A stretch of 64,000 nucleotides of DNA from Microbacterium festucae (GCF_025421715.1 NZ_JAOEFC010000004.1:62001-126000), one strand, 5' to 3'; shown: positions 9,555 to 17,837, counted from the stretch's first letter. Made by a program: numbers and translations. The notes: generated by a model from the sequence alone, not told the origin.

Positions 9555-10189
9555 TGTTCACCGCGATCAAGAACTGGTGGGGCCGCTTCCAGACCGGACG
9601 CCCCGAACTGTCGAAGTTCATCATGTTCCTGCTGCTGTCCAACGGTGTCACCGTGCTGCAGCTGGCGCTCATGCCGATCTTCCGCTGGGGCTTCGCGAGC
9701 TTCACCGACCTCACCGATGTCGGCTTCCAGGTGCTGCCGCTGGGCTCCAACGTCGACGGCAGTCAGTACTACATGTTCGACTACGCGGCCGGTCCGCTCC
9801 CCGGCGGCGGCGGGGGCCTGGCCTACTTCCTCGCGGTGCAGATCACGCTGCTGATCGCCCAGGTGATCAACTTCTTCCTGCAGCGCAACATCACGTTCAA
9901 GTCGAACACCTCGGTGTGGACGGCCGCGTTCTGGTACACGATCGCCTACATCGCGATCACCTTCCTCGCCGCCGCCGCGCAGGGCTTCTACAAGGCGCCC
10001 ATCTACGACTTCTTCATGGAGACGCTCGGCTGGGGCACCACCGGATCGGTCGTGGCCGACGTCATCACGATGATCATCAACTCGGCCATCTCGTTCTGGG
10101 TGTTCTACCCGATCTTCAAGGTGATCTTCCGCCAGGTGCCCGTCACCGTCGAGATCGCCGAAAACACGGCCGAGGGTGCGACGCGGTGA
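9554..10189 (+). CDS. GtrA-like polytopic membrane protein
   Basis: The protein has 211 residues and its ATG shares one base with the upstream TGA. There are about four membrane helices. The stretch QVINFFLQRNITFKSN is close to the F-L-x-N-R-x-x-x-F signature of GtrA proteins, which are thought to move lipid-linked sugars across the membrane. Unusually, a loop of ~50 residues lies between the first two helices (DVGFQVLPLGSNVDGSQYY, then a Gly-rich stretch). It is longer than standard GtrA (about 120-150 residues). Its position directly before a GT2 glycosyltransferase is the classic context for GtrA, so a role in flipping or presenting a polyprenyl-linked sugar is a reasonable inference. Confidence 0.75.
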   Translation: MFTAIKNWWGRFQTGRPELSKFIMFLLLSNGVTVLQLALMPIFRWGFASFTDLTDVGFQVLPLGSNVDGSQYYMFDYAAGPLPGGGGGLAYFLAVQITLLIAQVINFFLQRNITFKSNTSVWTAAFWYTIAYIAITFLAAAAQGFYKAPIYDFFMETLGWGTTGSVVADVITMIINSAISFWVFYPIFKVIFRQVPVTVEIAENTAEGATR

Positions 10190-11241
10190 TCTCGTCATCG
10201 GGTTGGCTGGAGGACGTGCCGCTTCTCACCGTCGTCGTCCCGGCGTACAACGCCGAGGCGTACCTGGGACGCTCGCTCGATGAGCTGGGCACCGTCGACG
10301 GGCTCGAAGTGGTCATCGTCGATGACGGCTCCACCGACCGCACCGGCACCCTCGCCGACGCGTGGGCCGCGCGCAACCCCCGCTCGGTGCGCGTCGTCCA
10401 CCAGCGCAACCGCGGCCACGGCGGCGCGATCAACGCGGGACTCGCGGTGGCGCGCGGCGCCTTCCTGAAGGTGCTCGACGCCGACGACTGGCTCGACATC
10501 CCCTCGCTGCGCACCCTGCTGGCCCACCTCGCCGACCTCGAGCGCCGCGGCGAGAACGTCGACGCGGTGTTCACCGACTTCGTGCACGAGCGTGCCGGCA
10601 AGACCCCGCGGATCGCCCGCTTCGACTCCGTCTTCCCCGCCGACCGTGTGTTCACGTGGGACGAGACCGAGCGCTTCAGCCGGCGCCAGGTGCTCATGAT
10701 GCACGCGATCGTCTACCGCACGCAGCTGCTGCGCGACAGCGGCCTGCAGCTGCCCGAGCACACCTTCTACGTCGACAACCTGTTCGTCATGACCCCGCTG
10801 TCGCTCGTGCGCCGGATGCGGTACCTGCCCATCCCGCTGTACCGCTACTTCATCGGGCGGGAAGGCCAGTCGGTCGCGCCCGAGACGATGGTGCGCCGGG
10901 TCGACCAGCAGCTGCGCGTCAACCGGCTCGCCCTGGCCGCCCTGCCCACCCAGAAGCAGGTCGCCGGCGGAGAGGTGCCGCTGCAGCTCCACCGCGCCCT
11001 GCTGCATCACCTCGAAGGGGTCTGCGCCGTCACCAGCGCCACCCTCGCCCGCGGCGGCACCGCCGCGCACCTGCGCGAGCGCGATCGCTTCTGGCGCGAG
11101 GTGAGGGCCGAGAGCCCGTGGCTTTACACTCGCATGCGGCGCACGCTCCTGGGAACCACGAGCAACCTGCCCGGGCAGGCCGGTCGCCGGGCGACCAGCC
11201 TCGCCTACCATGTGGCACGCAGAGTGGTCGGCTTCAGCTGA
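10186..11241 (+). CDS. Family 2 glycosyltransferase
   Basis: The protein has 351 residues and its GTG start overlaps the preceding TGA in GTGA. An in-frame GTG at 10216 is a possible alternative start. The GT-A fold N-terminus shows LLTVVVPAYNAE, the nucleotide-binding VVIVDDGSTDRT and the metal-binding DADDWLD. A few hundred residues of acceptor-side sequence follow with no clear C-terminal membrane helix. It should transfer a sugar from an activated nucleotide to a lipid or glycan acceptor at the inner membrane face. Coupling to the GtrA-like gene suggests polyprenyl-phosphate-sugar or wall-polysaccharide synthesis. Donor and acceptor are not evident. Confidence 0.9.
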   Translation: MISSSGWLEDVPLLTVVVPAYNAEAYLGRSLDELGTVDGLEVVIVDDGSTDRTGTLADAWAARNPRSVRVVHQRNRGHGGAINAGLAVARGAFLKVLDADDWLDIPSLRTLLAHLADLERRGENVDAVFTDFVHERAGKTPRIARFDSVFPADRVFTWDETERFSRRQVLMMHAIVYRTQLLRDSGLQLPEHTFYVDNLFVMTPLSLVRRMRYLPIPLYRYFIGREGQSVAPETMVRRVDQQLRVNRLALAALPTQKQVAGGEVPLQLHRALLHHLEGVCAVTSATLARGGTAAHLRERDRFWREVRAESPWLYTRMRRTLLGTTSNLPGQAGRRATSLAYHVARRVVGFS

Positions 11242-11260
11242 CAGAGACGGAGGGCGCGGG

Positions 11261-11983
11261 ATGATCCGCATCGGAATCGTCGAGGACGACGCGACAGCCA
11301 TCGAACGGCTGCTGTCGCACTTCGACCGCTTCCAGCGCGCCCACGACGAGCGCTTCCACGTCGGCGCGTTCCACGACGGCGCGGACGTGATCGCCGACTA
11401 CCGCCCCGACTGGGACGTGCTGTTCCTCGACGTGCAGATGCCGCGTGTCGACGGCATGACCGCGGCCCGCCGCATCCGCGAGGTCGACAGCGAGGTCATC
11501 ATCGTCTTCGTCACCAGCTCGCCGCACTACGCCGTCAGCGGCTACGAGGTCGACGCGCTGAGCTACCTGCTCAAGCCCGTCTCGTACGCCTCGTTCGAGC
11601 AGGAGATGACCCGCATCCTCGGGCGCCTGCGCCGCCGGCCGCGCCGCGAACTGCTGTTCACCGCCACCGACGGCGCGCACCACCGCATCGCCGTCGACGA
11701 CATCCGCTACATCGAATCGGTGCGCCACCGCATCGACCTGTACACCCTCGACGGCATGTTCAGCATCGCCACGACCGTCAAGGCCATGGAGGCCCAGCTC
11801 GCCGAGAGCGGCTTCATGCGCTGCCACAGCGGGCTGCTGGTGAACCTGCGGCACGTCACCGGCATCGACGGCAACGACTGCCGCATCCGCGGCGGCGGAC
11901 GCCTGCCCATCAGTCGCCCGCGCAAACGGGAGTTCTACGCGGCGCTCGCCGAGCACATCGGCTCGCGCGGCATCTCGGCATGA
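11261..11983 (+). CDS. LytTR-family response regulator (AgrA/LytR type)
   Basis: The protein has 240 residues, with GGAGGG six bases before the ATG. An N-terminal receiver domain carries the acidic pocket IVEDD and phospho-acceptor Asp57 in VLFLDVQMP. A C-terminal LytTR DNA-binding domain follows (LLFTATDGAHHRIAVDDIRYIES and MRCHSGLLVNLRHVTGIDG). Such regulators bind paired imperfect direct repeats upstream of surface, competence or bacteriocin genes. The gene starts 19 bases after the glycosyltransferase and overlaps the kinase gene by ATGA. It is thus embedded in the GH3-glycan operon and probably controls it or other surface genes. Confidence 0.95.
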   Translation: MIRIGIVEDDATAIERLLSHFDRFQRAHDERFHVGAFHDGADVIADYRPDWDVLFLDVQMPRVDGMTAARRIREVDSEVIIVFVTSSPHYAVSGYEVDALSYLLKPVSYASFEQEMTRILGRLRRRPRRELLFTATDGAHHRIAVDDIRYIESVRHRIDLYTLDGMFSIATTVKAMEAQLAESGFMRCHSGLLVNLRHVTGIDGNDCRIRGGGRLPISRPRKREFYAALAEHIGSRGISA

Positions 11984-13305
11984 CCGACGTCATCGGCCCC
12001 GTGCTGGCCGAGATCCCCCGCTACCTCACCGCCATCGCCGAATGGGGCGCGTGCGTCGTGTACGTCGTCATCGCCCGGCGCCGCTTCCACCTGGGAACCA
12101 CCGCCGCACTCTGCATCGTGGCCCTGGCGGCGCTGCTGGCCGTGCAGCTGTGGGCGGGCACCCTGTCGATCGGGTGGTGGATCCCCGGCATGCTCGTGGC
12201 CGCCGCCACCATGTTCGCCTTCGTCTACCTGGCGCTGGACACCTCGGCCCGGGGCGCTGGATTCGTCGCCGCCCGCACCTTCGTGCTCGCCGAGCTCGCG
12301 GCATCCGGGTTCTGGCAGATCGACCGCTACTACGGCGGCCGCGTCGACCCGGTCGTGCAGACCCTGGCGGCGCTGCTGGTCTACGGCGCCATCTTCGCCG
12401 GGGTCGCCTTCGCCGAGCACCGGCAGTTCAACCGGCAGGCCCGCCTCGACGTGGGCGGGGCGCAGCTGATCGGCGCCGTCGCCATCGCCGTGGCCACCTT
12501 CGGCATCTCCAACCTCAGCTTCGTGAGCGCCGACACCCCCTTCAGCGGCCGCTTCGGCACCGAGATCCTCTACATCCGCACCCTCGTCGACCTCTGCGGC
12601 TACATCGCCCTGCACGTGCAGCTGCGCGTGCACCACGAGGCGGTGGCGCGGCGCGACGCCGAGGCCATGGCGCAGCTGCTGCGCAGCCAGCACGACCAGT
12701 ACGAGATCACCCGGCGCACGATCGACGAGGTCAACCGCAAGCACCACGACATGAAGCACCACCTCGACGCGATCCGCTCCGAGCAGGACGCGTCGACGCG
12801 CTCGCGCATGCTCGACGACCTCGAGGACTCGATCCGCCGCTACGGCGCCGTCGTGCGCACCGGCAACCACGTGCTCGACGCCATCGTCACCGCCAAGCTC
12901 GCCCGCGCCGGCGAACGCGACATCGAGGTGTCGGTGGTCGCCGACGGCCGGCTGCTGTCGTTCATGCGGCCGATGGAGCTCACCTCGCTCGTCGGCAACG
13001 CGCTCGACAACGCGATCGAAGGGGCCTCGCGGCTCCCGCCCGGGCAGCTGCGCACCATCCGCCTGGCGGTGTTCTCGCAGGACGACTTCACCATGGTGCG
13101 CGTCGAGAACACCTTCGACGGCGTGCTGCTGCGCGACGGCGACCGCATCGTCACCCGCCAGCGCGGCCAGGGCCACGGCTACGGGCTGCGCAACATCGAG
13201 ACCGCCGCGCTCGCCTACGGCGGCGCCCTGTCGGTGACCACCGACGACCGCTGGTTCTCGCTGTGCGTGCTGTTCCCCGCGACACCCGCCCTCGCCCCCG
13301 CGTGA
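11980..13305 (+). CDS. AgrC-like sensor histidine kinase (GHKL ATPase)
   Basis: The protein has 441 residues. About six membrane helices fill the first ~215, with no large extracellular domain, as in AgrC/ComD-type sensors. A cytoplasmic dimerisation helix follows with HHDMKHHLDAI (phospho-acceptor His), then a GHKL ATPase domain with the N box LTSLVGNALDNAIEGA and a glycine box GHGYGLRNIE. It should phosphorylate the adjacent LytTR regulator in response to an envelope or peptide signal. No pro-peptide gene is visible next to it. It is the last gene of the operon and faces a convergent regulator gene across 350 bp of repeats. Confidence 0.92.
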   Translation: MTDVIGPVLAEIPRYLTAIAEWGACVVYVVIARRRFHLGTTAALCIVALAALLAVQLWAGTLSIGWWIPGMLVAAATMFAFVYLALDTSARGAGFVAARTFVLAELAASGFWQIDRYYGGRVDPVVQTLAALLVYGAIFAGVAFAEHRQFNRQARLDVGGAQLIGAVAIAVATFGISNLSFVSADTPFSGRFGTEILYIRTLVDLCGYIALHVQLRVHHEAVARRDAEAMAQLLRSQHDQYEITRRTIDEVNRKHHDMKHHLDAIRSEQDASTRSRMLDDLEDSIRRYGAVVRTGNHVLDAIVTAKLARAGERDIEVSVVADGRLLSFMRPMELTSLVGNALDNAIEGASRLPPGQLRTIRLAVFSQDDFTMVRVENTFDGVLLRDGDRIVTRQRGQGHGYGLRNIETAALAYGGALSVTTDDRWFSLCVLFPATPALAPA

Positions 13306-13350
13306 GGGTGGGGGTTGGGGGTTGGGGTGGTCTGGGCGTCCGGGGTCCAG

Positions 13351-13449
13351 GGCGCATAACTCAGGCAGTTTGGGTGGCTCGCCGCCGTGACCCGCGGAGT
13401 TCCGGGGGTGTGCGGCGGGTACCGGCTCGGATTGCCTGAGTTATGCGCC
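13351..13449. repeat. Palindromic intergenic element, family A, copy 1
   Basis: A 99-bp element is bounded by a perfect 17-bp inverted repeat: GGCGCATAACTCAGGCA at 13351-13367 and its complement at 13433-13449. The 65-bp centre is GC-rich. A second copy starts 185 bp further on and shares most of the centre. It lies in the 350-bp convergent gap between the kinase and the XRE regulator, which holds no ORF with coding character. The sequence between the two copies shows nothing else. Confidence 0.85.
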
Positions 13450-13535
13450 GCAGTGGTGGGCGGTGGCGGCGCACCGGTTGGTCCGGGGTTCGGGCTCCCG
13501 GCACCGGGGTCCGGGCCGGGGTGGTCGGTGTCCAG

Positions 13536-13633
13536 GGCGCATAACTCAGGCAGTTTGGGTGGCTGGCGGCCGTGACCCGCGGAATTCCGGGGTCGGCGGC
13601 GGGTACCGGCTCGGATTGCCTGAGTTATGCGCC
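13536..13633. repeat. Palindromic intergenic element, family A, copy 2
   Basis: A 98-bp element has the same perfect 17-bp arms as copy 1 (13536-13552 and 13617-13633). Its centre is nearly identical to copy 1 (shared GTTTGGGTGGCT, CGTGACCCGCGGA, GGGTACCGGCTCGGAT), which indicates local duplication. It ends 22 bp from the stop codon of the minus-strand regulator gene. Confidence 0.85.
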
Positions 13634-13655
13634 GCAGTGGCCGCGCGGCAGGGAG

Positions 13656-14549
13656 TCAGTCGGCCGGGATGCCCGAGCGCGGTGCCGGCAGGTCGGTCGA
13701 GGCCGCCCAGCTGGCGAGCACCTTGAGCGCGTCGGCTGACGCGGTGCCGGGCTCGGCGGTGTAGGTCGAGAGCGTCAGCCCGGGGTCGGCCGGCAGCTCG
13801 AAGGCCTCGTACGTGAGCTCGAGATCGCCGACGACCGGGTGGTGGAGCTTTTTCACCCCGCTGCGGTGATAGCGCACGTTGTGCGCGGCCCACAGGGTGC
13901 GGAAGCGATCCGACCGGGTCGACAGCTCGCCGACGAGGTCGGTGAGCCGCCGGTCGTAGGGGTTGCGCCCCGCCTCACCGCGCATCGAGGCGACGAGCTC
14001 CTGGGTGTTCTTCTCCCACTCGGGGTAGAATTCCTGCGCCGCCGGGTTCAGGAACGCGAACCGCGCGCTGTTCGGGGCCGCCTCGGCGAACACGGGCGCG
14101 TAGAGGGCGCGCGCGAGCGCATTGGCGGCGACGTAGTCGTAGTAGTTGTTGCGGATGATCGCCGGCGCCTCGGTCATCGCGTCGAGCAGGCGCTGGAGGC
14201 TGGGCCGCACGGCATCCGTCTTTCGGCGCGGACGGCGAGACGAGGGGGATGCGCTGGCGGTGCGGGCCAGATCGAACAGGTGCGCGGTCTCGGCCTCGTC
14301 GAGCTGCAGCGCGCGGGCGAGGGAGTCGAGCACGCTCTCGGAAGCGCCGGAAAGATCGCCGCGCTCGAGGCGCGTGTAGTAATCGACGCTCACTCCGGCC
14401 AGCAGCGCGACTTCTTCGCGGCGCAGACCCGGCACCCTGCGGTTGCCGCCGAACGCCGGAAGCCCGGCCCGGTCGGGGGTGAGGCGGGCGCGCCGCGTGG
14501 AGAGAAACTCGCGCACCTCGGCGCGATGGTCCATGCCGCCGGAAGTCAT
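13656..14549 (-). CDS. XRE-family regulator with MmyB-type ligand-binding domain
   Basis: The protein has 297 residues from the ATG at 14549. A -10-like TAGCGT (14562-14557, minus strand) ends seven bases before this codon, supporting a leaderless start here. The N-terminal helix-turn-helix carries VPGLRREEVALLAGVSVDYYTRLERG, typical of actinobacterial MmyB-like regulators. The C-terminal PAS-like ligand domain includes NNYYDYVAANALARALY and EVVG-type strands (HHPVVGDLELTYEAFEL). Such proteins often repress an adjacent divergent gene. Here that neighbour is the DUF1684 gene at 14778. A family-B palindrome lies between them. Confidence 0.92.
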   Translation of the reverse strand: MTSGGMDHRAEVREFLSTRRARLTPDRAGLPAFGGNRRVPGLRREEVALLAGVSVDYYTRLERGDLSGASESVLDSLARALQLDEAETAHLFDLARTASASPSSRRPRRKTDAVRPSLQRLLDAMTEAPAIIRNNYYDYVAANALARALYAPVFAEAAPNSARFAFLNPAAQEFYPEWEKNTQELVASMRGEAGRNPYDRRLTDLVGELSTRSDRFRTLWAAHNVRYHRSGVKKLHHPVVGDLELTYEAFELPADPGLTLSTYTAEPGTASADALKVLASWAASTDLPAPRSGIPAD

Positions 14550-14556
14550 GCCCCCG

Positions 14557-14562
14557 ACGCTA
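14557..14562 (-). promoter_or_regulatory. Leaderless -10 for the XRE regulator
   Basis: Minus-strand TAGCGT fits the actinobacterial TANNNT -10 pattern and lies seven bases before the ATG, so transcription would begin at or next to the start codon. Confidence 0.5.
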
Positions 14563-14637
14563 CGCCGCCCCCGCCGCGGGTGGGAGGGTCTGCCGGTACC
14601 CGGGTGGCTCGTGCCCTGTCGGCGGAGGCCCGCCGCA

Positions 14638-14716
14638 CCATCCGTCGGGCCGGTGGTGCTGCTGTCGCCTCGTGTGCCGCCGGAGTGGTCACCAGCCCCA
14701 CCGCTCCGACGGATGG
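14638..14716. repeat. Palindromic intergenic element, family B, copy 1
   Basis: A 79-bp element whose ends, CCATCCGTCGGGCCGGTGG (14638-14656) and CCACCGCTCCGACGGATGG (14698-14716), are complementary at 17 of 19 positions. It sits in the divergent gap between the XRE regulator and DUF1684, so it is not placed as a terminator. Two further copies of exactly the same length lie upstream of tetR. Confidence 0.82.
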
Positions 14717-14765
14717 CGCGGCAAGCCTGACCCCCCGCCCCGCCCCCGCCTCCGGGGCGCGGGCG

Positions 14766-14771
14766 TAGCCT
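14766..14771 (+). promoter_or_regulatory. Leaderless -10 for the DUF1684 gene
   Basis: TAGCCT fits TANNNT and ends six bases before the ATG at 14778. There is no purine-rich ribosome site beyond CAGG, which fits a leaderless transcript. Confidence 0.5.
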
Positions 14772-14777
14772 CGCAGG

Positions 14778-15416
14778 ATGACCGACACGACAGTCCGCAC
14801 CGCGCTGGAGGTGGCGCAGTGGCGCCGCCGGGTGTTCGCCCTCTACGCCGAGGTGCGGGCGGCCGCGTCTCCCGCTGAGGGTCACGCCCACTGGGTGCGG
14901 GAACGCGACGCGCTGCTGGCGACGCACCCCGCGTCGCCGCTCCTGCCCGACGATCGGGCCGGCTTCGCGGGTCTGCCCGTCGCGCCCTACGACCCGGCAT
15001 GGCGGTTCGAGGTCCGGATCGAGCCCGCCGAACCGCGGATGCTGGAGGTGCCCACCGGCACCGACGGCATCGTGCCCTTCGAGCGCATCGGCACCGTGCG
15101 CCTCGGCGAGGTCGGCACCCTCGATGTCTGGCGCCTCGCGTCGTACGGCGGCGGACTGTTCCTGCCGGTGCGCGACGCGCTCGCCGGTCGCCCGGGCGGG
15201 ACCTACGGCGGAGGCCGCTACGTCCTCGACACCGTGAAGGGCGCCGACCTCGGCGCCGACCCCACCACGGGCACGATCGTCGTCGACCTCAACTTCGCGT
15301 ACAACCCGTCGTGCGCCTACGACCCGGCGTGGGCGTGCCCGCTCGCGCCGCCCGAGAACGTGCTGACGGCCGCGGTGCCGGTCGGCGAGCTCGCCCCGGG
15401 CGGCACCCACGCCTGA
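14778..15416 (+). CDS. DUF1684 family protein
   Basis: The protein has 212 residues. The C-terminal half carries the family hallmark: GGRYVLDTVKGADLG, then NFAYNPSCAYDPAWACPLAP with a conserved Cys pair. The N-terminus has WRRRVFALYAEVRA. It is soluble with no signal peptide. The biochemical function of DUF1684 is not established to my knowledge; the conserved Tyr/Cys/Pro block looks like a catalytic or ligand-binding site. It is divergent from the MmyB-type regulator, which may control it, and is followed 39 bases later by a separately promoted Dabb gene. Confidence 0.9.
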   Translation: MTDTTVRTALEVAQWRRRVFALYAEVRAAASPAEGHAHWVRERDALLATHPASPLLPDDRAGFAGLPVAPYDPAWRFEVRIEPAEPRMLEVPTGTDGIVPFERIGTVRLGEVGTLDVWRLASYGGGLFLPVRDALAGRPGGTYGGGRYVLDTVKGADLGADPTTGTIVVDLNFAYNPSCAYDPAWACPLAPPENVLTAAVPVGELAPGGTHA

Positions 15417-15443
15417 TCCGGGCCCCGGACGCCTGGTCGTGTC

Positions 15444-15449
15444 TACGCT
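15444..15449 (+). promoter_or_regulatory. Leaderless -10 for the Dabb gene
   Basis: TACGCT fits TANNNT and ends six bases before the ATG at 15456. No Shine-Dalgarno sequence is present. Confidence 0.5.
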
Positions 15450-15455
15450 GGATGC

Positions 15456-15752
15456 ATGGCGATTCAGCACACCGTGGTCTTCCGGCTCATCCACCCCGAC
15501 GGCTCGGCCGAGGCGGAGGCGTTCCTGCGCGACGGCCGCGAGGCCCTCACCGCGATCCCCGGCGTGGGTGACTTCGAGATCCGTCGGCAGGTGAGCCCCA
15601 AGAGCACGCTCACCCACCAGTTCTCGATGACCTTCGCCGACGAGACGGCCTACCAGGCCTACAACGAGCACCCGGCCCACGTGGGGTTCGTCCGCACGCG
15701 GTGGGTGCCCGAGGTCGCGGAGTTCCAGGAGCTCGACTTCGTCGCGCTCTGA
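15456..15752 (+). CDS. Dabb (stress-responsive alpha/beta barrel) domain protein
   Basis: The protein has 98 residues. It starts with the typical IQHTVVFRL strand. AEAEAFLRDGREALTAIPGV and DFEIRRQVSPKS follow, then HQFSMTFADETAYQAYNEHPAH, which together define a single Dabb (dimeric ferredoxin-like) domain. Family members are small dimeric proteins, some of them cyclases or stress proteins. The substrate is unknown. It has its own leaderless-type promoter and lies 104 bases before the sugar-isomerase operon, with an operator-containing promoter in between. Confidence 0.92.
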   Translation: MAIQHTVVFRLIHPDGSAEAEAFLRDGREALTAIPGVGDFEIRRQVSPKSTLTHQFSMTFADETAYQAYNEHPAHVGFVRTRWVPEVAEFQELDFVAL

Positions 15753-15777
15753 CGCGTCGCATCCGACACGAAACGTA

Positions 15778-15807
15778 AAACTTCCACCTGGAGGTTTCTG
15801 CTATCCT
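15778..15807 (+). promoter_or_regulatory. Promoter and near-palindromic operator of the sugar isomerase operon
   Basis: AAACTTCCACCTGGAGGTTT (15778-15797) is a near-palindrome. Its reverse complement shares the core AAACCTCC-N-GGTGGA with the tetR promoter site at 18589-18603. TATCCT at 15802-15807 is a suitable -10, so the operator covers the -35 and spacer region. A TetR repressor bound here would block transcription of the operon starting at 15857. Confidence 0.7.
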
Positions 15808-15856
15808 GGCCGCGACACCACCGGTGTCCTCGCGCACGCCAGAAAGGAAGGTCATC

Positions 15857-16696
15857 GTGGCCCTGCCCGAAAACCCCCGGCCGGAAGCATCCGTCCAGCT
15901 CTACACCCTCGCCGACGCCTTCACGGCCGACATGGGCGGCTCGCTCGACAAGCTCGCAGCGATCGGGCTGCGCAACGTCGAGGCGTTCGACTTCGTGCGG
16001 CGTCCCGACGAGATCCGCGCGGCGCTCGACGCCTCGGGTCTGGCCTCGCCCACCGGGCACGCCCCGCTGCTGTCCGACGAGCTCTGGACGCCCGACGGCT
16101 CCATCCCGACCCCCGCGCCCGAGGTGGTCTTCGAGGCCGCCGCGAAGATCGGCATGACGACCGTCATCGACCCGTTCGTCGCGCCCGAGCGCTGGTTCAC
16201 GGCCGACGGCGTCGCCGACATCGCCGACCGTCTCAACCGTCTCATCGACGTCGCCGCCGGCTTCGGCCTCAGCGTGGGCTACCACAACCACGCCCAGGAG
16301 TTCGTCGCCGACTTCGACGGCAAGACCGCCTTCGAGCGCTTCGTCGCGCTCACCGACGAGCGCGTCGCGGTCGAGCTCGACCTCTACTGGGCGATCGTCG
16401 GCGGCCAGGATGCCACGGGCCTCGTCTCGCTGCTGGGCGACCGCCTCGTGGCCGTGCACGTGAAGGACGGCATCGCCCCCGCCGTCAACCCGTTCGGGCC
16501 GGATGCCGCGGAGTTCGGCTCGGCGAGCCTCGACCAGCGTCGTCCGGGCGAGGGCGACGTGCCCCTCGCCGAGGCGCTGCGCGCCGGTACCGCCGTGAAG
16601 TACGCGGTCATCGAGTACGACAACGCGCCCGGTGAGGTCTTCGCCGACATCGCCGCCAGCTACGCGTTCCTCACCGAGGGCGGGTTCGTCCGGTGA
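15857..16696 (+). CDS. Sugar phosphate isomerase/epimerase (xylose isomerase-like TIM barrel)
   Basis: The protein has 279 residues from the GTG at 15857. AAAGGAAG ends six bases upstream, so this start is preferred to an in-frame ATG at 15824. Barrel motifs include VQLYTLADAF at the first strand, GYHNHAQEF (His ligands of the metal site), AVELDLYWAIVGGQD and VAVHVKDGI, and EYDNAPGEVF at the end. Relatives include IolE/IolI-type and hydroxypyruvate isomerase-like enzymes. The next gene, a Gfo/Idh dehydrogenase, overlaps it by four bases. The pair looks like a route for oxidation and isomerisation of a sugar or inositol derivative, but the substrate is not apparent. Confidence 0.93.
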   Translation: MALPENPRPEASVQLYTLADAFTADMGGSLDKLAAIGLRNVEAFDFVRRPDEIRAALDASGLASPTGHAPLLSDELWTPDGSIPTPAPEVVFEAAAKIGMTTVIDPFVAPERWFTADGVADIADRLNRLIDVAAGFGLSVGYHNHAQEFVADFDGKTAFERFVALTDERVAVELDLYWAIVGGQDATGLVSLLGDRLVAVHVKDGIAPAVNPFGPDAAEFGSASLDQRRPGEGDVPLAEALRAGTAVKYAVIEYDNAPGEVFADIAASYAFLTEGGFVR

Positions 16697-17817
16697 CCGC
16701 GGTCGGAATCGGCGTCATCGGCGTCGGCGTCATCAGCGACACGTACCTCGAGAACCTCGCCGCCTTCCCCGACACCGAGGTGCTGATCGTCGGCGACCTC
16801 GACCTCGACCGGGCGCGCGCCCAGGCCGAGAAGCACGGGGTGCCGGCCTTCGGCAGCGCCGACGACGTGCTCGCCCACCCGGACGTCGCCCTCGTCATCA
16901 ACCTCACCATCCCCGCCGCGCACATCGAGGTCTCGCGCCGTGCGGTCGCCGCTGGCAAGCACGTCTGGTCGGAGAAGCCGCTCGGGCTCGACCGCGAGGG
17001 CGCCGCACTTCTGCTGCGCGAGGCGGAGGCGGCCGGCGTGCGCGTCGGCTCGGCCCCCGACACCCTGCTCGGCCCGGGCTTCCAGGCCGCGCGCCGCGCC
17101 ATCGCAGAGGGCCGGATCGGGCGCCCGCTGTTCGCCCAGACGGTGTTCCAGACGCAGGGCCCCGACCTGTGGCATCCGAACCCCGGCTTCTTGTTCGCGC
17201 AGGGCGCGGGCCCGCTGCTGGACATGGGGCCCTACTACTTCTCGGCGCTCGTGAGCCTGTTCGGCCCGGTCGCCCGGGTGTCGGCGTTCGGCACGAAGGC
17301 GCGCGAGGAGCGGGAGATCCACACCGGTCCGAACGCCGGGACCACCTTCCCCGTCGAGGTCCCCTCGACGATGCAGGTGATCGCCGCGTTCGAGTCGGGC
17401 GCCCAGTCGCAGAGCCTGCTGAGCTTCGACTCGGCGCTCGAGCGCCACGGGATCGTCGAGATCCACGGCACCGAGGGCACCATCGTGATCCCCGACCCTA
17501 ACCAGTTCGCGGGTCGCATCGCCGTCGTCGCGCCGCTGGGCGTGCTGCGCGACGGGATGTCGTTCGAGCAGACCTGGGTCGAGATCGAGCACGACGACAT
17601 CGAGGTGGGCCGCGGGCTCGGCGCCCTCGACATGGTGCGCGCGATCGCCGCGGGCCGCCCGCACGTCGCGTCGGGCGAGCTGGGCTTCCACGTGCTCGAC
17701 GTGCTGCTGTCGGCCGAGGAGTCCGCCGCCACCGGCCAGACCGTCGCCATCGCCAGCACCGTGGCCCCCGTGCCGCTGCTGCCCGAAGACTTCGACCCCT
17801 TCGCCGCCACCCTCTGA
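16693..17817 (+). CDS. Gfo/Idh/MocA family NAD(P)-dependent oxidoreductase
   Basis: The protein has 374 residues and its GTG start overlaps the upstream TGA. The Rossmann fold begins IGVIGVGVISDTYLENL. The catalytic-region motif WSEKPLGLDREGA (E-K-P) is present, and the C-terminal sheet domain includes GAGPLLDMGPYYFSAL and GTEGTIVIPDPN. It is probably a sugar or inositol dehydrogenase acting with the isomerase encoded just upstream. The stop is followed by a double hairpin shared with the convergent tetR gene. Confidence 0.94.
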   Translation: MTAVGIGVIGVGVISDTYLENLAAFPDTEVLIVGDLDLDRARAQAEKHGVPAFGSADDVLAHPDVALVINLTIPAAHIEVSRRAVAAGKHVWSEKPLGLDREGAALLLREAEAAGVRVGSAPDTLLGPGFQAARRAIAEGRIGRPLFAQTVFQTQGPDLWHPNPGFLFAQGAGPLLDMGPYYFSALVSLFGPVARVSAFGTKAREEREIHTGPNAGTTFPVEVPSTMQVIAAFESGAQSQSLLSFDSALERHGIVEIHGTEGTIVIPDPNQFAGRIAVVAPLGVLRDGMSFEQTWVEIEHDDIEVGRGLGALDMVRAIAAGRPHVASGELGFHVLDVLLSAEESAATGQTVAIASTVAPVPLLPEDFDPFAATL

Positions 17818-17837
17818 CCCGGTCTCCCCCCGGTCGC

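Noticed and set aside
13351..13633. CRISPR array from the two family A copies
   Set aside because: Only two units, each a long palindrome with a conserved centre rather than a repeat separated by unique spacers; no cas genes.
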